This document shows positions 38,401 through 46,992 of a stretch of 64,000 nucleotides of DNA, in pieces. The notes below the pieces were generated by a model. It ran no database searches. It saw only the letters and a program-made list of their open reading frames with translations, and was not told the origin of the DNA. A program made the translations under genes and the position numbers. Origin of the DNA: Rhodoplanes sp963840055 (GTDB lineage Bacteria; Pseudomonadota; Alphaproteobacteria; Rhizobiales; Xanthobacteraceae); the NCBI GenBank assembly GCA_963840055.1, contig CAWIXM010000025.1, forward strand, positions 80,094 through 144,093. The letters are read 5' to 3'. Every line of letters starts with the position of its first letter. Within the stretch, counting starts at the first letter, position 1.

Positions 38401-38640
38401 TGCCGCCCATCGGCGACAAGCGATCCATTGCCATCAACGGCCACGACACCGGTATCTCCGTCGAAGACACCTTCTGGGAGGCTCTCAGGGAAATGGCCGC
38501 AGACCGGCGAATGTGGGCGCGTTGGGCGGGCACATCAAGGACTCGCGAACCCACTGCAATTTTTCTTCAGCAATTCGAGTTTACGTGCTCAATTTTTACA
38601 GAAGCAGGATTGCGGAAGCGGCCTGTGGCTCTAGCGTTCA
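38401..38640 (+). pseudogene. Ribbon-helix-helix protein remnant
   Basis: KRSIAINGHDTGISVEDTFW then EALREMAADRRM is the RHH_4-type domain. The remainder (GGHIKDSRTHCNFSSAIRVY VLNFY, shown in two parts) lies in another frame, so a frameshift near 38510 broke it. Intact relatives are about 90 residues and regulate transcription. Confidence 0.6.
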
Positions 38641-38696
38641 CGACCTACGCCGACGCCTCAGAAAGCGCGTGGAGACAGGTTCCCGGCCATAACAAC

Positions 38697-39329
38697 TTAT
38701 CCGGTCGTCGCTGCACGATGCGTCCCGTCGCCAAGCACCCTCAGAACCGTACCGACCCCCACGTGAAGATCGGTGGCGATCCGGCGAATTCCTAGGCCTC
38801 TAGTGCGGGCCTTCCTAATTGCGGTGACCTTCGCGGCGTCGGAGTCCTCCAGGCGCTTCCGCCCGAGCGCTCGACCCTCTGACCGTGCCCGCGCAATTCC
38901 GGCCAGCACACGCTCACGGATCATCGCCCGTTCGAACTCGGCAAACACGCCCATCATTTGAAACATGGCTCGGCCAGACGGAGTAGACGTGTCCAGCCCC
39001 TGCTGATGCAGAAACAAGTCAACCTTCTTTGCGTGGAGGTCTTTGAGGAATTCGAGCAGATCAGTCAGGGATCGCCCGAGCCGATCGACCGACCAAGCAG
39101 CGACCATATCGAACTCGCGCCGGGCGACTGCCCTCATCATCGCAGCAAAGCCCGGACGCTGATCGCGCCCCTTGGCACCCGAAATGCCGGCGTCCTCGAA
39201 AACCGCGACGACCTCCCAACCGTGGCGCTTGGCCACCGCCTCAAGTTGGCGGCGCTGGTTGCGGGTGGTCTGCTCCGACGTGCTGACGCGCAAATAAAGG
39301 GCGACGGGCTTTCTGGATTGCTTGGGCAT
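38697..39329 (-). CDS. Small serine recombinase (resolvase/invertase)
   Basis: A 210-residue site-specific recombinase of the Tn3 resolvase/Hin type. The N-terminal catalytic domain has LYLRVSTSEQ (Ser16), GISGAKGRDQRPGFAAMMRA and AWSVDRLGRSLTDLLEFL; the E helix is MFQMMGVFAEFERAMIRERV. The C-terminus is a helix-turn-helix (TRGLGIRRIATDLHVGVGTV). ATG 39329 is chosen over one 21 bases upstream. It could be the resolvase of a lost transposon, or a DNA invertase. Intact. Confidence 0.9.
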   Translation of the reverse strand: MPKQSRKPVALYLRVSTSEQTTRNQRRQLEAVAKRHGWEVVAVFEDAGISGAKGRDQRPGFAAMMRAVARREFDMVAAWSVDRLGRSLTDLLEFLKDLHAKKVDLFLHQQGLDTSTPSGRAMFQMMGVFAEFERAMIRERVLAGIARARSEGRALGRKRLEDSDAAKVTAIRKARTRGLGIRRIATDLHVGVGTVLRVLGDGTHRAATTG

Positions 39330-39786
39330 GGTGAATTCCTCACGCCCCAATATGGCTAAGGATATTCAGAAAAGCAATATATATTGAACATACAAAATGG
39401 ACCTTGATAGCCTTTGATCTGACTCGGGTTTTTCGTGACCTTCGCCGCAGGGTTTTCGGAACAGGGGAGAGGGCTGAGCATTCAGGTGCGCCGATAACCG
39501 GCCTGCATCGGGACTTCAGCGCAAATCACGGGCGCGCGTACTTGAAGAGGAGCGCCGTTTCAAATCCGAAGTGCAACAGGGCAGCATAGACGGCATGGCG
39601 GAGTGAGTGGCGGGGGAAAGGGTCGGGGTCAAGGGCTTTAGTCGCCGGAGACGATGCGAGCGCAGCGAGCACCCTTGAGGCCGACGTTTTCTCCCGCCAG
39701 ACTTTGCCATGTTGTGTATGCCGGTTTTTCTGGCGGTCAGATGGAAGACTATCCTTGCGTGGGACAGCACATCTCACGGAGGAAAA
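39330..39786. other. Intergenic, AT-rich
   Basis: About 450 bp between the divergent resolvase and IS30 genes. An AT-rich stretch at 39360-39400 (AGCAATATATATTGAACATA) lies just upstream of the resolvase start and is a plausible recombination site or promoter. Confidence 0.4.
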
Positions 39787-40773
39787 ATGCCCGAAGGCTA
39801 TCTCCATCTGACCTGCGAACAACGCTGCCAGATTTACGCGCTCTTGCAAAGCGGCCACTCGCAAGCCCACATCGCGCGGCAAATTGGCGTCGATCCGTCG
39901 ACGATCAGCCGCGAGCTTGTTCGCAACACCGGCGCGCGCGGCTATCGCTTCAAGCAAGCGCACGAGAAGGCCTCGCAGAGACGCCAAGAGGCCTCGGACA
40001 AGCCGCGCAAAATAACGCCAGATTTGGTGGAGCTGATCGAAGAAAAACTGACGCAAGGGCAGTGGAGTCCCGATCAGATCAGCGGGCGTCTGGCGAAGGA
40101 TGGCGTCGCCTTTATCAGTCACGAGCGCATCTATCAGCATGTCTGGAAAGACAAGAAAGACGGGGGCACGCTGTATCTTCACTTGCGTCACAGCGGCAAA
40201 AAATACAACAGGCGCAAGGGCAAGAATTCGGGGCGCGGGCTGATTCCGAACCGCGTCGATATCGATCAGCGGCCTCCTATTGTCGCCGCAAAAAGCCGCA
40301 TCGGAGACTGGGAGGCCGACACGATTATCGGCGCCAATCACAAAGGCGTTGTCATGTCGCACGTCGAGCGAACCTCCAAATACACCAAGCTCGCCAAACT
40401 GCCGGACAAGAACGCGGACTCTGTCGTGCAGGCCTGCGCACGCGTGCTCTTGCCGCTCGCTGACCAAATCGAAACAATCACTTACGACAATGGAAAAGAG
40501 TTCGCCTCTCACGCCCAAATCGCAACCTCGCTGGGGGCACTATCCTATTTTGCCAAGCCCTATCACTCGTGGGAACGCGGCCTCAACGAACACACTAACG
40601 GCCTCTTCAGGCAGTACTTCCCAAAAGGTTCCGACTTCTCTATTTTGTCCGATGCCGATGTCCAAAGGGTCGAGGACAAACTCAACTCTCGCCCCAGAAA
40701 AACACTCGGCTACCAAACCCCTCGCGAGATTTTCTTCAGCGCCAGAAATCTGCCCGTTGCACTTCACTGTTGA
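39787..40773 (+). CDS. IS30-family transposase
   Basis: A 328-residue DDE transposase. Helix-turn-helix HLTCEQRCQIYALLQSGHSQ with SQAHIARQIGVDPSTISREL at the start; catalytic Asp in IGDWEADTIIGANHKG, second Asp in TITYDNGKEFASH and Glu in WERGLNEHTNGLFRQY. GGAGG precedes ATG 39787. Complete. I could not identify its inverted repeats. A scrap of IS200 lies 70 bp downstream. Confidence 0.93.
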   Translation: MPEGYLHLTCEQRCQIYALLQSGHSQAHIARQIGVDPSTISRELVRNTGARGYRFKQAHEKASQRRQEASDKPRKITPDLVELIEEKLTQGQWSPDQISGRLAKDGVAFISHERIYQHVWKDKKDGGTLYLHLRHSGKKYNRRKGKNSGRGLIPNRVDIDQRPPIVAAKSRIGDWEADTIIGANHKGVVMSHVERTSKYTKLAKLPDKNADSVVQACARVLLPLADQIETITYDNGKEFASHAQIATSLGALSYFAKPYHSWERGLNEHTNGLFRQYFPKGSDFSILSDADVQRVEDKLNSRPRKTLGYQTPREIFFSARNLPVALHC

Positions 40774-40844
40774 ATGGGCGGAGCTAAAAACTGGGCGTCA
40801 TGCCAGGGTGGGCGGCGAAGGCTCGAAACCGCCCGCGCCCCCAC

Positions 40845-40900
40845 ACAGCTGCTTTGAGCGGCTCACATCGTAAAGCCCCCGGCCCTGCCGGGGGATACTT
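40845..40900. mobile_element. IS200-type end, solo
   Basis: GCTGCTTTGAGCGGCTCACA and AAAGCCCCCGGCCCTGCCGG GGGATACTT (two parts) are the reverse complement of the hairpin end of the IS200 at 2996-3050, differing at a few bases. No transposase is attached. It abuts the mini-element at 40901. Confidence 0.75.
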
Positions 40901-41049
40901 ATTAACGTCCATAAGTAGTTGCACATTTTTATTGACAGGGCATCCATGTGCCAACTGCAAAACGACCTAGAAAAAATCAAGTTTTTCTACCAAAAACCAT
41001 CGCTCAAATATGCCGCCTGGCAGTGCATTTACTTATGGACTGATTAATA
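40901..41049. mobile_element. Mini-element with terminal inverted repeats (copy B)
   Basis: About 148 bp bounded by GTCCATAAGTAGTTGCAC (40907) and GTGCATTTACTTATGGAC (ending 41040). The inside (TGTGCCAACTGCAAAACGAC, TCGCTCAAATATGCCGCC) matches 23314-23417 in opposite orientation. No gene. Confidence 0.7.
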
Positions 41050-41375
41050 CTCATCGGGCTACTCCGATCGCGGGCGAGCATTGAAGCCGAGAACATGACC
41101 CTGCGTCAGTAGTGGACCTGACGGGGCAGCGTGGCGGGTGATTGTTAACCTATTCATGATGTGCGCGGCGGGATGTGCTCGCGCAATGTCTCCAGTCCCG
41201 TCCTCGACCTGCTCTACCTGGACAGGCTTAATCTCGCAAGCGAGCCTAGGCCATCTTTCGATGGGAACTCATCCCTTGTCAGCAGATCGTCTGAGGCGCT
41301 AGTATAAGACATAAACCACTGCGGGATAGATTGCCCGTGAGGCTTTTAGAAGTCACAAGATGTTGGAGTTTAAAA
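41050..41375. other. Intergenic, no gene supported
   Basis: About 325 bp upstream of the AIPR-type gene; lower GC than neighbours, as is that gene. Promoter not identified. Confidence 0.35.
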
Positions 41376-42016
41376 ATGACCTCTGCAAAAAAGGATTTAT
41401 TGGCAGAAATAGGTGCGTCGGTTAAAGAGCTTGCGCGGCGTGGAGGGGTCTCAGAGGGGCGCGCCTTTGGCGCTTGGTACGCGGCAACACTTTTAGGCTT
41501 CAATGAAGACGAAGCACTAGAGGCCATGTTGTCCGACGGACCAGAAGACCAAGGTATAGATGTCCTTCTGACTGACAACCATAATTACAAAATAACCGCC
41601 CTACAAGCGCACTATCCAAACCGGCAAGACAAGGCCACACCGAAAGCAAAATGGGACGCGTTGGTTGCTGCTCTTCCAGCCTTGCAGAACCCAAAAGCGC
41701 TGAGGGATGCAGGTCGCTCGGATATTGTAGACATCTTGGATGAGGTCGGAAGCGATCTTTCTGAGTACGAAATAGAGCTTGGCCTCGTGAGCATGGGATT
41801 ACGATCAGATCAGATACGGAGAGCATGCAAGCAAACGAATATCTCGTTCTCAGGATCAAGGTTCTTTTATGATTCAGCAGAAGAAATACTTGACCAATAC
41901 GCTATCATTCGGTCTGCGGATAAATCTGTGCCAGAAGACACGCTATCGTTTGTCTCTGACGTTGTCGAAGATTCCGGGGATTACGGACGAGCATTCATAG
42001 GAACTGTCGAGGCATC
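41376..42016 (+). pseudogene. AIPR-type abortive-infection protein, N-terminal part
   Basis: The first 213 residues of what resembles the AIPR phage-resistance family (usually 550-700 aa, acting by abortive infection). It starts MTSAKKDLLAEIGASVKELA and has SEGRAFGAWYAATLLGFNED, then GPEDQGIDVLLTDNHNYKIT, where the D-x-G-I-D pattern recalls the nuclease-like N-terminal part of the family. GC is lower than in neighbouring genes, a sign of transfer. IS66 begins at 42017 and ends the frame. Family assignment is moderate. Confidence 0.6.
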
Positions 42017-42117
42017 GTAACCGTCCGATAGCGGCCGCCTTGCGGGCACAGAGTTGATCCGATCTCTTTTGCATCGGTGCAAGCACCGTCGTTTTCACTG
42101 ATGCAAGAGAGGGTGTG

Positions 42118-42462
42118 ATGAGCCGAATTGAAGTTCTGTCGGGCCCGGAGCGGCGGCGACGGTGGAGCGCGGAAGAGAAGCGGTCGATCGTCGCGGAGGC
42201 TTTTGCGCCTGGCGCATCGGTCTGCGCGGTTGCCCGGCGGCGGGATGTTGTTCCCGGGCAGATTTATCGCTGGCGGAATGATCTACGGAGCGCTTCCCCG
42301 GGGTTTGCCGCGGTAGTGGTCGCGCCGGAGCCGAACGAGCGATTGACGGCGGGCGCGCCCGCGGTTGAGATCGAACTCGGCCGGGACATTCACGTTCGCA
42401 TTGCGGCGACGGCACCCCAGGATTTAGTGTCGGCGGTCATCAAGGCGCTGGCGGCGCGATGA
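42118..42462 (+). CDS. tnpA: IS66 accessory protein TnpA
   Basis: A 114-residue protein with helix-turn-helix RRWSAEEKRSIVAEAFAPGA and SVCAVARRRDVVPGQIYRWR, the usual DNA-binding start of IS66 TnpA. It overlaps tnpB by 4 bp, a coupling normal for the family. ATG 42118 follows AGAGAGGGTG. Confidence 0.88.
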   Translation: MSRIEVLSGPERRRRWSAEEKRSIVAEAFAPGASVCAVARRRDVVPGQIYRWRNDLRSASPGFAAVVVAPEPNERLTAGAPAVEIELGRDIHVRIAATAPQDLVSAVIKALAAR

Positions 42463-42806
42463 TCCCGTTTCCGACCGGGGTTCGGGTATGGGTTGCGGCC
42501 GGCCATACCGACATGAGGCGCGGAATGCGGGGCCTGGCCCTGCAGGTTCAGGAGGCGTTGAAGCGCGACCCGCACGCCGGCGATTTGTACGTTTTCCGGG
42601 GGCGCAATGGTTCGCTGATAAAGATTCTCTGGCATGACGGCGTTGGCATGTCGCTTTACGCCAAGCGGCTGGAGCGTGGCCGGTTTGTTTGGCCATCGGC
42701 CGCGGCCGGCGTGGTATCGATCGCGCCGTCGCAACTCGCTTATATGCTGGACGGGATCGATTGGCGGAATCCCCAGCACACCTGGAGGCCGACGGCGGCC
42801 GGATGA
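42459..42806 (+). CDS. tnpB: IS66 accessory protein TnpB
   Basis: A 115-residue IS66 Orf2 protein: MIPFPTGVRVWVAAGHTDMR, RRGMRGLALQVQEAL, FRGRNGSLIKILWHDGVGMS and LYAKRLERGRFVWP. Required for IS66 transposition, mechanism unclear. Complete. Confidence 0.92.
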   Translation: MIPFPTGVRVWVAAGHTDMRRGMRGLALQVQEALKRDPHAGDLYVFRGRNGSLIKILWHDGVGMSLYAKRLERGRFVWPSAAAGVVSIAPSQLAYMLDGIDWRNPQHTWRPTAAG

Positions 42807-42887
42807 TCGCTGGACAAGCTGCGGCTCATTGACTCGGCGCACGGAATTGATCGCGTGAATCGGCGTTACTGTGCTGTCGTCGCGGTC

Positions 42888-44471
42888 ATGGCTGAGACGG
42901 CGGATCATCTTCCCGAGGACGCGGCGGCGCTGAAGGCGGCGCTGATTGAGACGCGTGCCAAGCTGTCGGGCGCGGAAGCGCTGATCGCGCATCTGCAAGT
43001 GGTGATCGAGAAGATGAAGCGCGCGATGTTTGGTCCGCGCTCCGAGCGCAGCCAGCGGCTCATTGATCAACTGGAATTGCAGCTCGAGGAGCTGTCTGCG
43101 GCGGCGGGCGAGGACGCGGCGAAGGCCGAGGCGGCGCGCGTCCACGTGCAGGGCTTCACGCGGCGCCCGGGGACGCGGCGCAACTTTCCGGCCGATCTGC
43201 CGCGCCGACGGATTGTTCACCCGGCGCCGACGTCGTGCCTGTGCTGCGGCGGGAGCAAGCTCTCCAAGATCGGCGAGGACGTCACCGAGACGCTCGACGT
43301 CATCCCCCGGCAATGGTTCGTGACCGAGCATGTGCGAGAGAAGTTCAGTTGCCGGTCCTGCGAGTTGATCACGCAGCCGCCGGCGCCGTTCCACGCGATC
43401 GCGCGCGGCTTTGCCGGCCCGAGCCTGCTGGCGATGATGCTGGTGGAGAAATACGCCAACCATCAGCCGCTCAACCGGCAGAGTGAGCAATATGCGCGCG
43501 AGGGGATCGAGCTGTCGGTCTCAACCATGGCCGATCATGTCGGCGCCTGCGCGGCGACGTTGATGCCGCTTTATGAGCTGATCAAGGCGCACGTCTTCGC
43601 CGCCGAGCGCATTCATGGCGATGACACCACCGTGCCGGTGCTGGCGAAGACAAAGACCCGCACCGGGCGGATTTGGACCTATGTCCGTGATGACCGTCCG
43701 TTCGGCGGCGAGGCTCCGCCGGCCGCGGTGTTCTTCTACTCTCCGGACCGAGCGAGCATCCATCCCGAGCGGCATCTTTCGGGGTATTCCGGGATTCTTC
43801 AAGCCGACGCCTACGCCGGGTTCAACAAGCTCTACGAGCCGAATCGAAAACCGGGACCGATCACAGAGGCGGGATGCTGGGCGCACGCGAGGCGCAAGCT
43901 GTTCGAGCTTGCCGACATCGCATCGAAGGCGCGCAACCGAACAGCGACGACGATATCGCCGATTGCTTTCGAGGCGGTTCAGAGGTTCGACGCCATCTTC
44001 GCGCTAGAACGCTTGATCAATGGCCTGTCGCCCGAAGCGCGCGCAGCCGTGCGCCGCAAAGACGTCGCACCGCTGGTGAACGATCTCATCGATTGGATGA
44101 AACGCGAGCGGGGCAAGCTCTCGCGCCACAATGAGGTCGCCAAGGCTTTTGACTACATGCTCAAACGCATCGACGTCTTCACGCGCTTTATTGATGATGG
44201 CCGCATTTGCTTGAGCAACAATGCGGCCGAGCGCGAACTGCGCGGGATTGCGCTCGGTCGGAAGTCATGGCTGTTTGCTGGCTCCGATCGCGGTGGTGAG
44301 CGCGCCGCGGTCATGCTGACGCTGATTCAAACGGCCAGGCTCAACGACGTCGATCCCCAGGCCTGGCTTGCCGACGTGCTGGCCAGAATCGCCGACCACA
44401 AGATCACTGATCTCGCCGCGCTGCTGCCGTGGAATTGGCGCAGCCCGATCCCGCTCGCCCGCGCCGCCTGA
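42888..44471 (+). CDS. tnpC: IS66 transposase TnpC
   Basis: A DDE transposase of 527 residues from ATG 42888 (in-frame GTG 42855 is less likely). It has the N-terminal leucine-rich coiled coil, the zinc finger CLCCGGSKLSKIGEDVTETL, and the catalytic domain with Asp in IHGDDTTVPVLAKTKTRTGR, second Asp in GILQADAYAGFNKLYE and Glu in SNNAAERELRGIALGRKSW. Intact. Confidence 0.93.
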   Translation: MAETADHLPEDAAALKAALIETRAKLSGAEALIAHLQVVIEKMKRAMFGPRSERSQRLIDQLELQLEELSAAAGEDAAKAEAARVHVQGFTRRPGTRRNFPADLPRRRIVHPAPTSCLCCGGSKLSKIGEDVTETLDVIPRQWFVTEHVREKFSCRSCELITQPPAPFHAIARGFAGPSLLAMMLVEKYANHQPLNRQSEQYAREGIELSVSTMADHVGACAATLMPLYELIKAHVFAAERIHGDDTTVPVLAKTKTRTGRIWTYVRDDRPFGGEAPPAAVFFYSPDRASIHPERHLSGYSGILQADAYAGFNKLYEPNRKPGPITEAGCWAHARRKLFELADIASKARNRTATTISPIAFEAVQRFDAIFALERLINGLSPEARAAVRRKDVAPLVNDLIDWMKRERGKLSRHNEVAKAFDYMLKRIDVFTRFIDDGRICLSNNAAERELRGIALGRKSWLFAGSDRGGERAAVMLTLIQTARLNDVDPQAWLADVLARIADHKITDLAALLPWNWRSPIPLARAA

Positions 44472-44529
44472 CGTGACGGTGCCGTCAGCTCCGAAAGCGC
44501 CATCCCCGCGGCCCCTACCGGGTGGATAC

Positions 44530-44729
44530 TTGACACCTACGATCCGGAAGAGTTCAAAAGTGTACGCGCGGCATTACGCTCACCGAAATTCCTTCAGAAA
44601 ATAGACAAAAAACTTAGGCTAAGGATGGCTAGGCACAAAGGTAAATTGGGCTTGCCTAACTTGGTAGCTGCATCGAAGTCAGCGTCTGGATCAGGTTCGA
44701 CATTGCGAAAGAAGAGCCGCGCGTAGCAC
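44530..44729 (+). pseudogene. Possible C-terminal remnant of the AIPR-type gene
   Basis: An open frame directly after the IS66 right end: DTYDPEEFKSVRAALRSPKF, then LQKIDKKLRLRMARHKGKLG and a Lys/Ser-rich tail to TAG at 44727. Lower GC, like the N-terminal fragment before the IS. If it is the same gene, the middle 350-450 residues were deleted with or after the insertion. No other support. Confidence 0.4.
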
Positions 44730-44735
44730 AACTGG

Positions 44736-44858
44736 CATCGCCGTCGCCGCCTTTGCAATTCTCGGGCGGGATACCGCCACAGCGCTGATGACAAGCTACG
44801 GCGCGTGGTTTGCTGGCTGTCGCACGGGGCTCTACGGCCTCGCGGGCCTGCTGCTCTA
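44736..44858 (+). pseudogene. C-terminal membrane-protein scrap
   Basis: The frame TGIAVAAFAILGRDTATALM, TSYGAWFAGCRTGLYG to a TAA at about 44858 looks like the last membrane helix of an unknown protein; no start. Confidence 0.3.
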
Positions 44859-44929
44859 AACTTGTTATCCACAGGTTGGATGGTGCCGGCTTGAACTGGT
44901 GCTCTTGCGACTGAGCCGATCCAGCGGTG

Positions 44930-46333
44930 AGCTATGCGGGAATCTGGGTGACGACGGCTGAATGAAGGCGGCGTATCGAGGCGGGTGTCGAGCCTGCCAG
45001 AACCTCCCGAAAGGAGCGATACGCCATGTCGAGAGATAGCACTGTCATTCCCTTCCGTCAGCCTGACGCGATTGACGACCCACTGACCGAGCTTGCTCGT
45101 GAAGGCGCCCGTCGGATGCTGGCGCAGGCGCTGATTGCGGAAGCAGACGCCTTCGTCGCCCAGTGGAAGGACTTGAAATTGCCGGACGGACGCGACCGCG
45201 TCGTCCGGCACGGCCATGGGCCGCAACGCACGATCCAGACCGGGGTCGGGCCTGTCGAGGTCAGGCGCGCCAAGGTGCGCGACCGGGGCGAGGCAGGCGG
45301 GGCGGAAAAAATCCGCTTCAGCTCGTCGATCCTGCCGAAGTGGGCGCGGAGGACCAAGAGCCTCGACGCGCTGTTGCCCGTTCTTTACCTGCGCGGGGTG
45401 TCGACCGGCGATTTTCAGGAGGCGCTCGCCGCCCTGCTGGGCAAGGACGCGCCCAACCTGTCGCCCGCGGTGATCGCGCGGCTGACGGCGGAGTGGCAGG
45501 CTGATTACGACGCCTGGCGGCGGCGCGATCTCTCGGCGCGGCGATACGTGTATGTGTGGGCGGACGGGGTCTACCTGCAGGCGCGGATGGAGGACGCCGC
45601 CGAATGCATGCTCGTGCTGATCGGCGCGACGCCCGAGGGAAAGAAAGAGCTGGTCGGCTTCCAGACGGGGGTGCGCGAGAGCGCGCAGAGCTGGCGTGAG
45701 CTCCTCATCGACATCAAGCAGCGCGGGCTCGAGATCGCCCCGGACCTCGCGGTCGGCGACGGGGCGCTCGGCTTCTGGAAAGCAATCGAGCAGGTCTTTC
45801 CCAGCACCCGGCATCAAAGGTGTTGGGTCCATAAGACCGCCAATGTGCTGAACAAGGTCGCCCTCTCGGTCCAAGCCAACATGAAAACAGACCTTCGTGA
45901 AATCTACGGCGCGCCAACCCGTGCGGCGGCCGAGGCGGCGATCGACGTGTTCGCCGACAAATACGGCGCCAAGTACGAGAAAGCGGTCGCCTGCCTGACA
46001 AAAGATCGGGAAGCTTTGCTCGCCTTCTTCGACTTTCCCGCCGAGCACTGGGACCATCTGCGCACGTCAAACCCGATCGAGAGCGTATTCGCGACGGTGC
46101 GTCATCGAACCGTGCGAACAAAGGGAGCCCTGTCGGCGAAGACCGCCAAACTCATGGTGTTCAAACTGGTCGACGCCGCCGCGAAGACTTGGCGGCGATT
46201 GAAGGGAGAAAACCAGTTGCCAAAGGTCATCGCCGGCGTCAAATTCCAAAATGGAATCGAGGTCGTCAAAATGCCGGCTCACCACGCCGCCTGATCAACC
46301 TCGTCACCCAATCTCCTGCATAGCTCTCCAGCG
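44930..46333 (+). mobile_element. IS256-family element, complete
   Basis: Imperfect inverted repeats of about 30 bp, GAGCTATGCGGGAATCTGGG on the left (44940) and its inverse CCCAATCTCCTGCATAGCTC on the right (ending 46326), enclose one full transposase gene. Confidence 0.8.
45026..46294 (+). CDS. IS256-family transposase
   Basis: A 422-residue Mutator-type DDE transposase. Catalytic Asp residues lie in YVYVWADGVYLQARMEDAAE and LAVGDGALGFWKAI, and the conserved RCWVHKTANVLNKVALS (C-x2-H box) and LRTSNPIESVFATVRHRT with the Glu are present. AAAGGAGCGATACGCC is a good ribosome site before ATG 45026. Full length and probably active. Confidence 0.95.
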   Translation: MSRDSTVIPFRQPDAIDDPLTELAREGARRMLAQALIAEADAFVAQWKDLKLPDGRDRVVRHGHGPQRTIQTGVGPVEVRRAKVRDRGEAGGAEKIRFSSSILPKWARRTKSLDALLPVLYLRGVSTGDFQEALAALLGKDAPNLSPAVIARLTAEWQADYDAWRRRDLSARRYVYVWADGVYLQARMEDAAECMLVLIGATPEGKKELVGFQTGVRESAQSWRELLIDIKQRGLEIAPDLAVGDGALGFWKAIEQVFPSTRHQRCWVHKTANVLNKVALSVQANMKTDLREIYGAPTRAAAEAAIDVFADKYGAKYEKAVACLTKDREALLAFFDFPAEHWDHLRTSNPIESVFATVRHRTVRTKGALSAKTAKLMVFKLVDAAAKTWRRLKGENQLPKVIAGVKFQNGIEVVKMPAHHAA

Positions 46334-46797
46334 GTTGGGATTTGATTGTGGGTGTCTCCGGGGGGAAGAGAACTTGAATCGCTTGGCTTTGGCGAGCCGG
46401 CAATAAAAGGCGTTTCAGCGCCCAAGGAAATTAGGGTCAGTTTTCAAAACATATGGACTTTAGACAGTTGAACCGCTATATGCGGTGCACTGCCCGAGAA
46501 GTGCCACCAGGTCCGTCGTTCTCTTGCGGGAGAACGCCCGGCGATCGCGAAGCCGGACACCCAGGGCCGCGTGGTCCGACCATCGCAAAGTCTCGTGGGG
46601 GATTTTTGCGACAGTAGGGCTCGGCGAGGACTGCGATTAAGGTTCCACCGGCGACAGCGCGCTTGAAGGTGGGAGCCGCCGCAAGCCTCAAAAACTTGGC
46701 GTCCCAGGGCGGCGGTCCAAACGCTCCTAAGTGATGGGCAACGGTCCAAGTGGCAGGGAACATCGGTTCGTTCCTCCCGCCGCTTGGAGTGTGCTAT
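46334..46797. other. Intergenic, no gene supported
   Basis: About 460 bp between IS256 and the integrase operon; it should hold the integrase promoter. The minus-strand open frame covering 46444-46947 has unnatural composition. Confidence 0.35.
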
Positions 46798-46992
46798 ATG
46801 CCCCGCCTCCGTTCGCCCATCCACAAGACCGACATCGCTCGTGCCTGGAAATACGCTCAGGCTATCGGCATCCCAAATCCTTCCATCAAAATAGATCGGC
46901 AAGGGACCGTTACGATCATCCCCGGCAAGCCGGAGGAGGTCGGGCAAAACGAATGGGACTCAGTGCTTAGCAATGACCCGCCTGCGGCTTAA
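46798..46992 (+). CDS. Small protein preceding the integrase
   Basis: Sixty-four residues: MPRLRSPIHKTDIARAWKYA, then QAIGIPNPSIKIDRQGTVTI. The KTDIARAWKYA helix resembles AlpA/excisionase-like DNA-binding starts, but the match is weak. It overlaps the integrase by 20 bp, so the two are co-translated; a recombination directionality factor is a reasonable guess. Confidence 0.6.
   Translation: MPRLRSPIHKTDIARAWKYAQAIGIPNPSIKIDRQGTVTIIPGKPEEVGQNEWDSVLSNDPPAA

Larger units (their letters stand above)
42017..44529 (+). mobile_element. IS66-family element with tnpA, tnpB, tnpC
   Basis: The left end GTAACCGTCCGATAGCGGCC (42017) pairs imperfectly with the right end GCGGCCCCTACCGGGTGGAT AC ending at 44529. 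All three genes are present and intact. I find no 8-bp target duplication at the two ends, as would be expected of a simple insertion. Confidence 0.8.
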
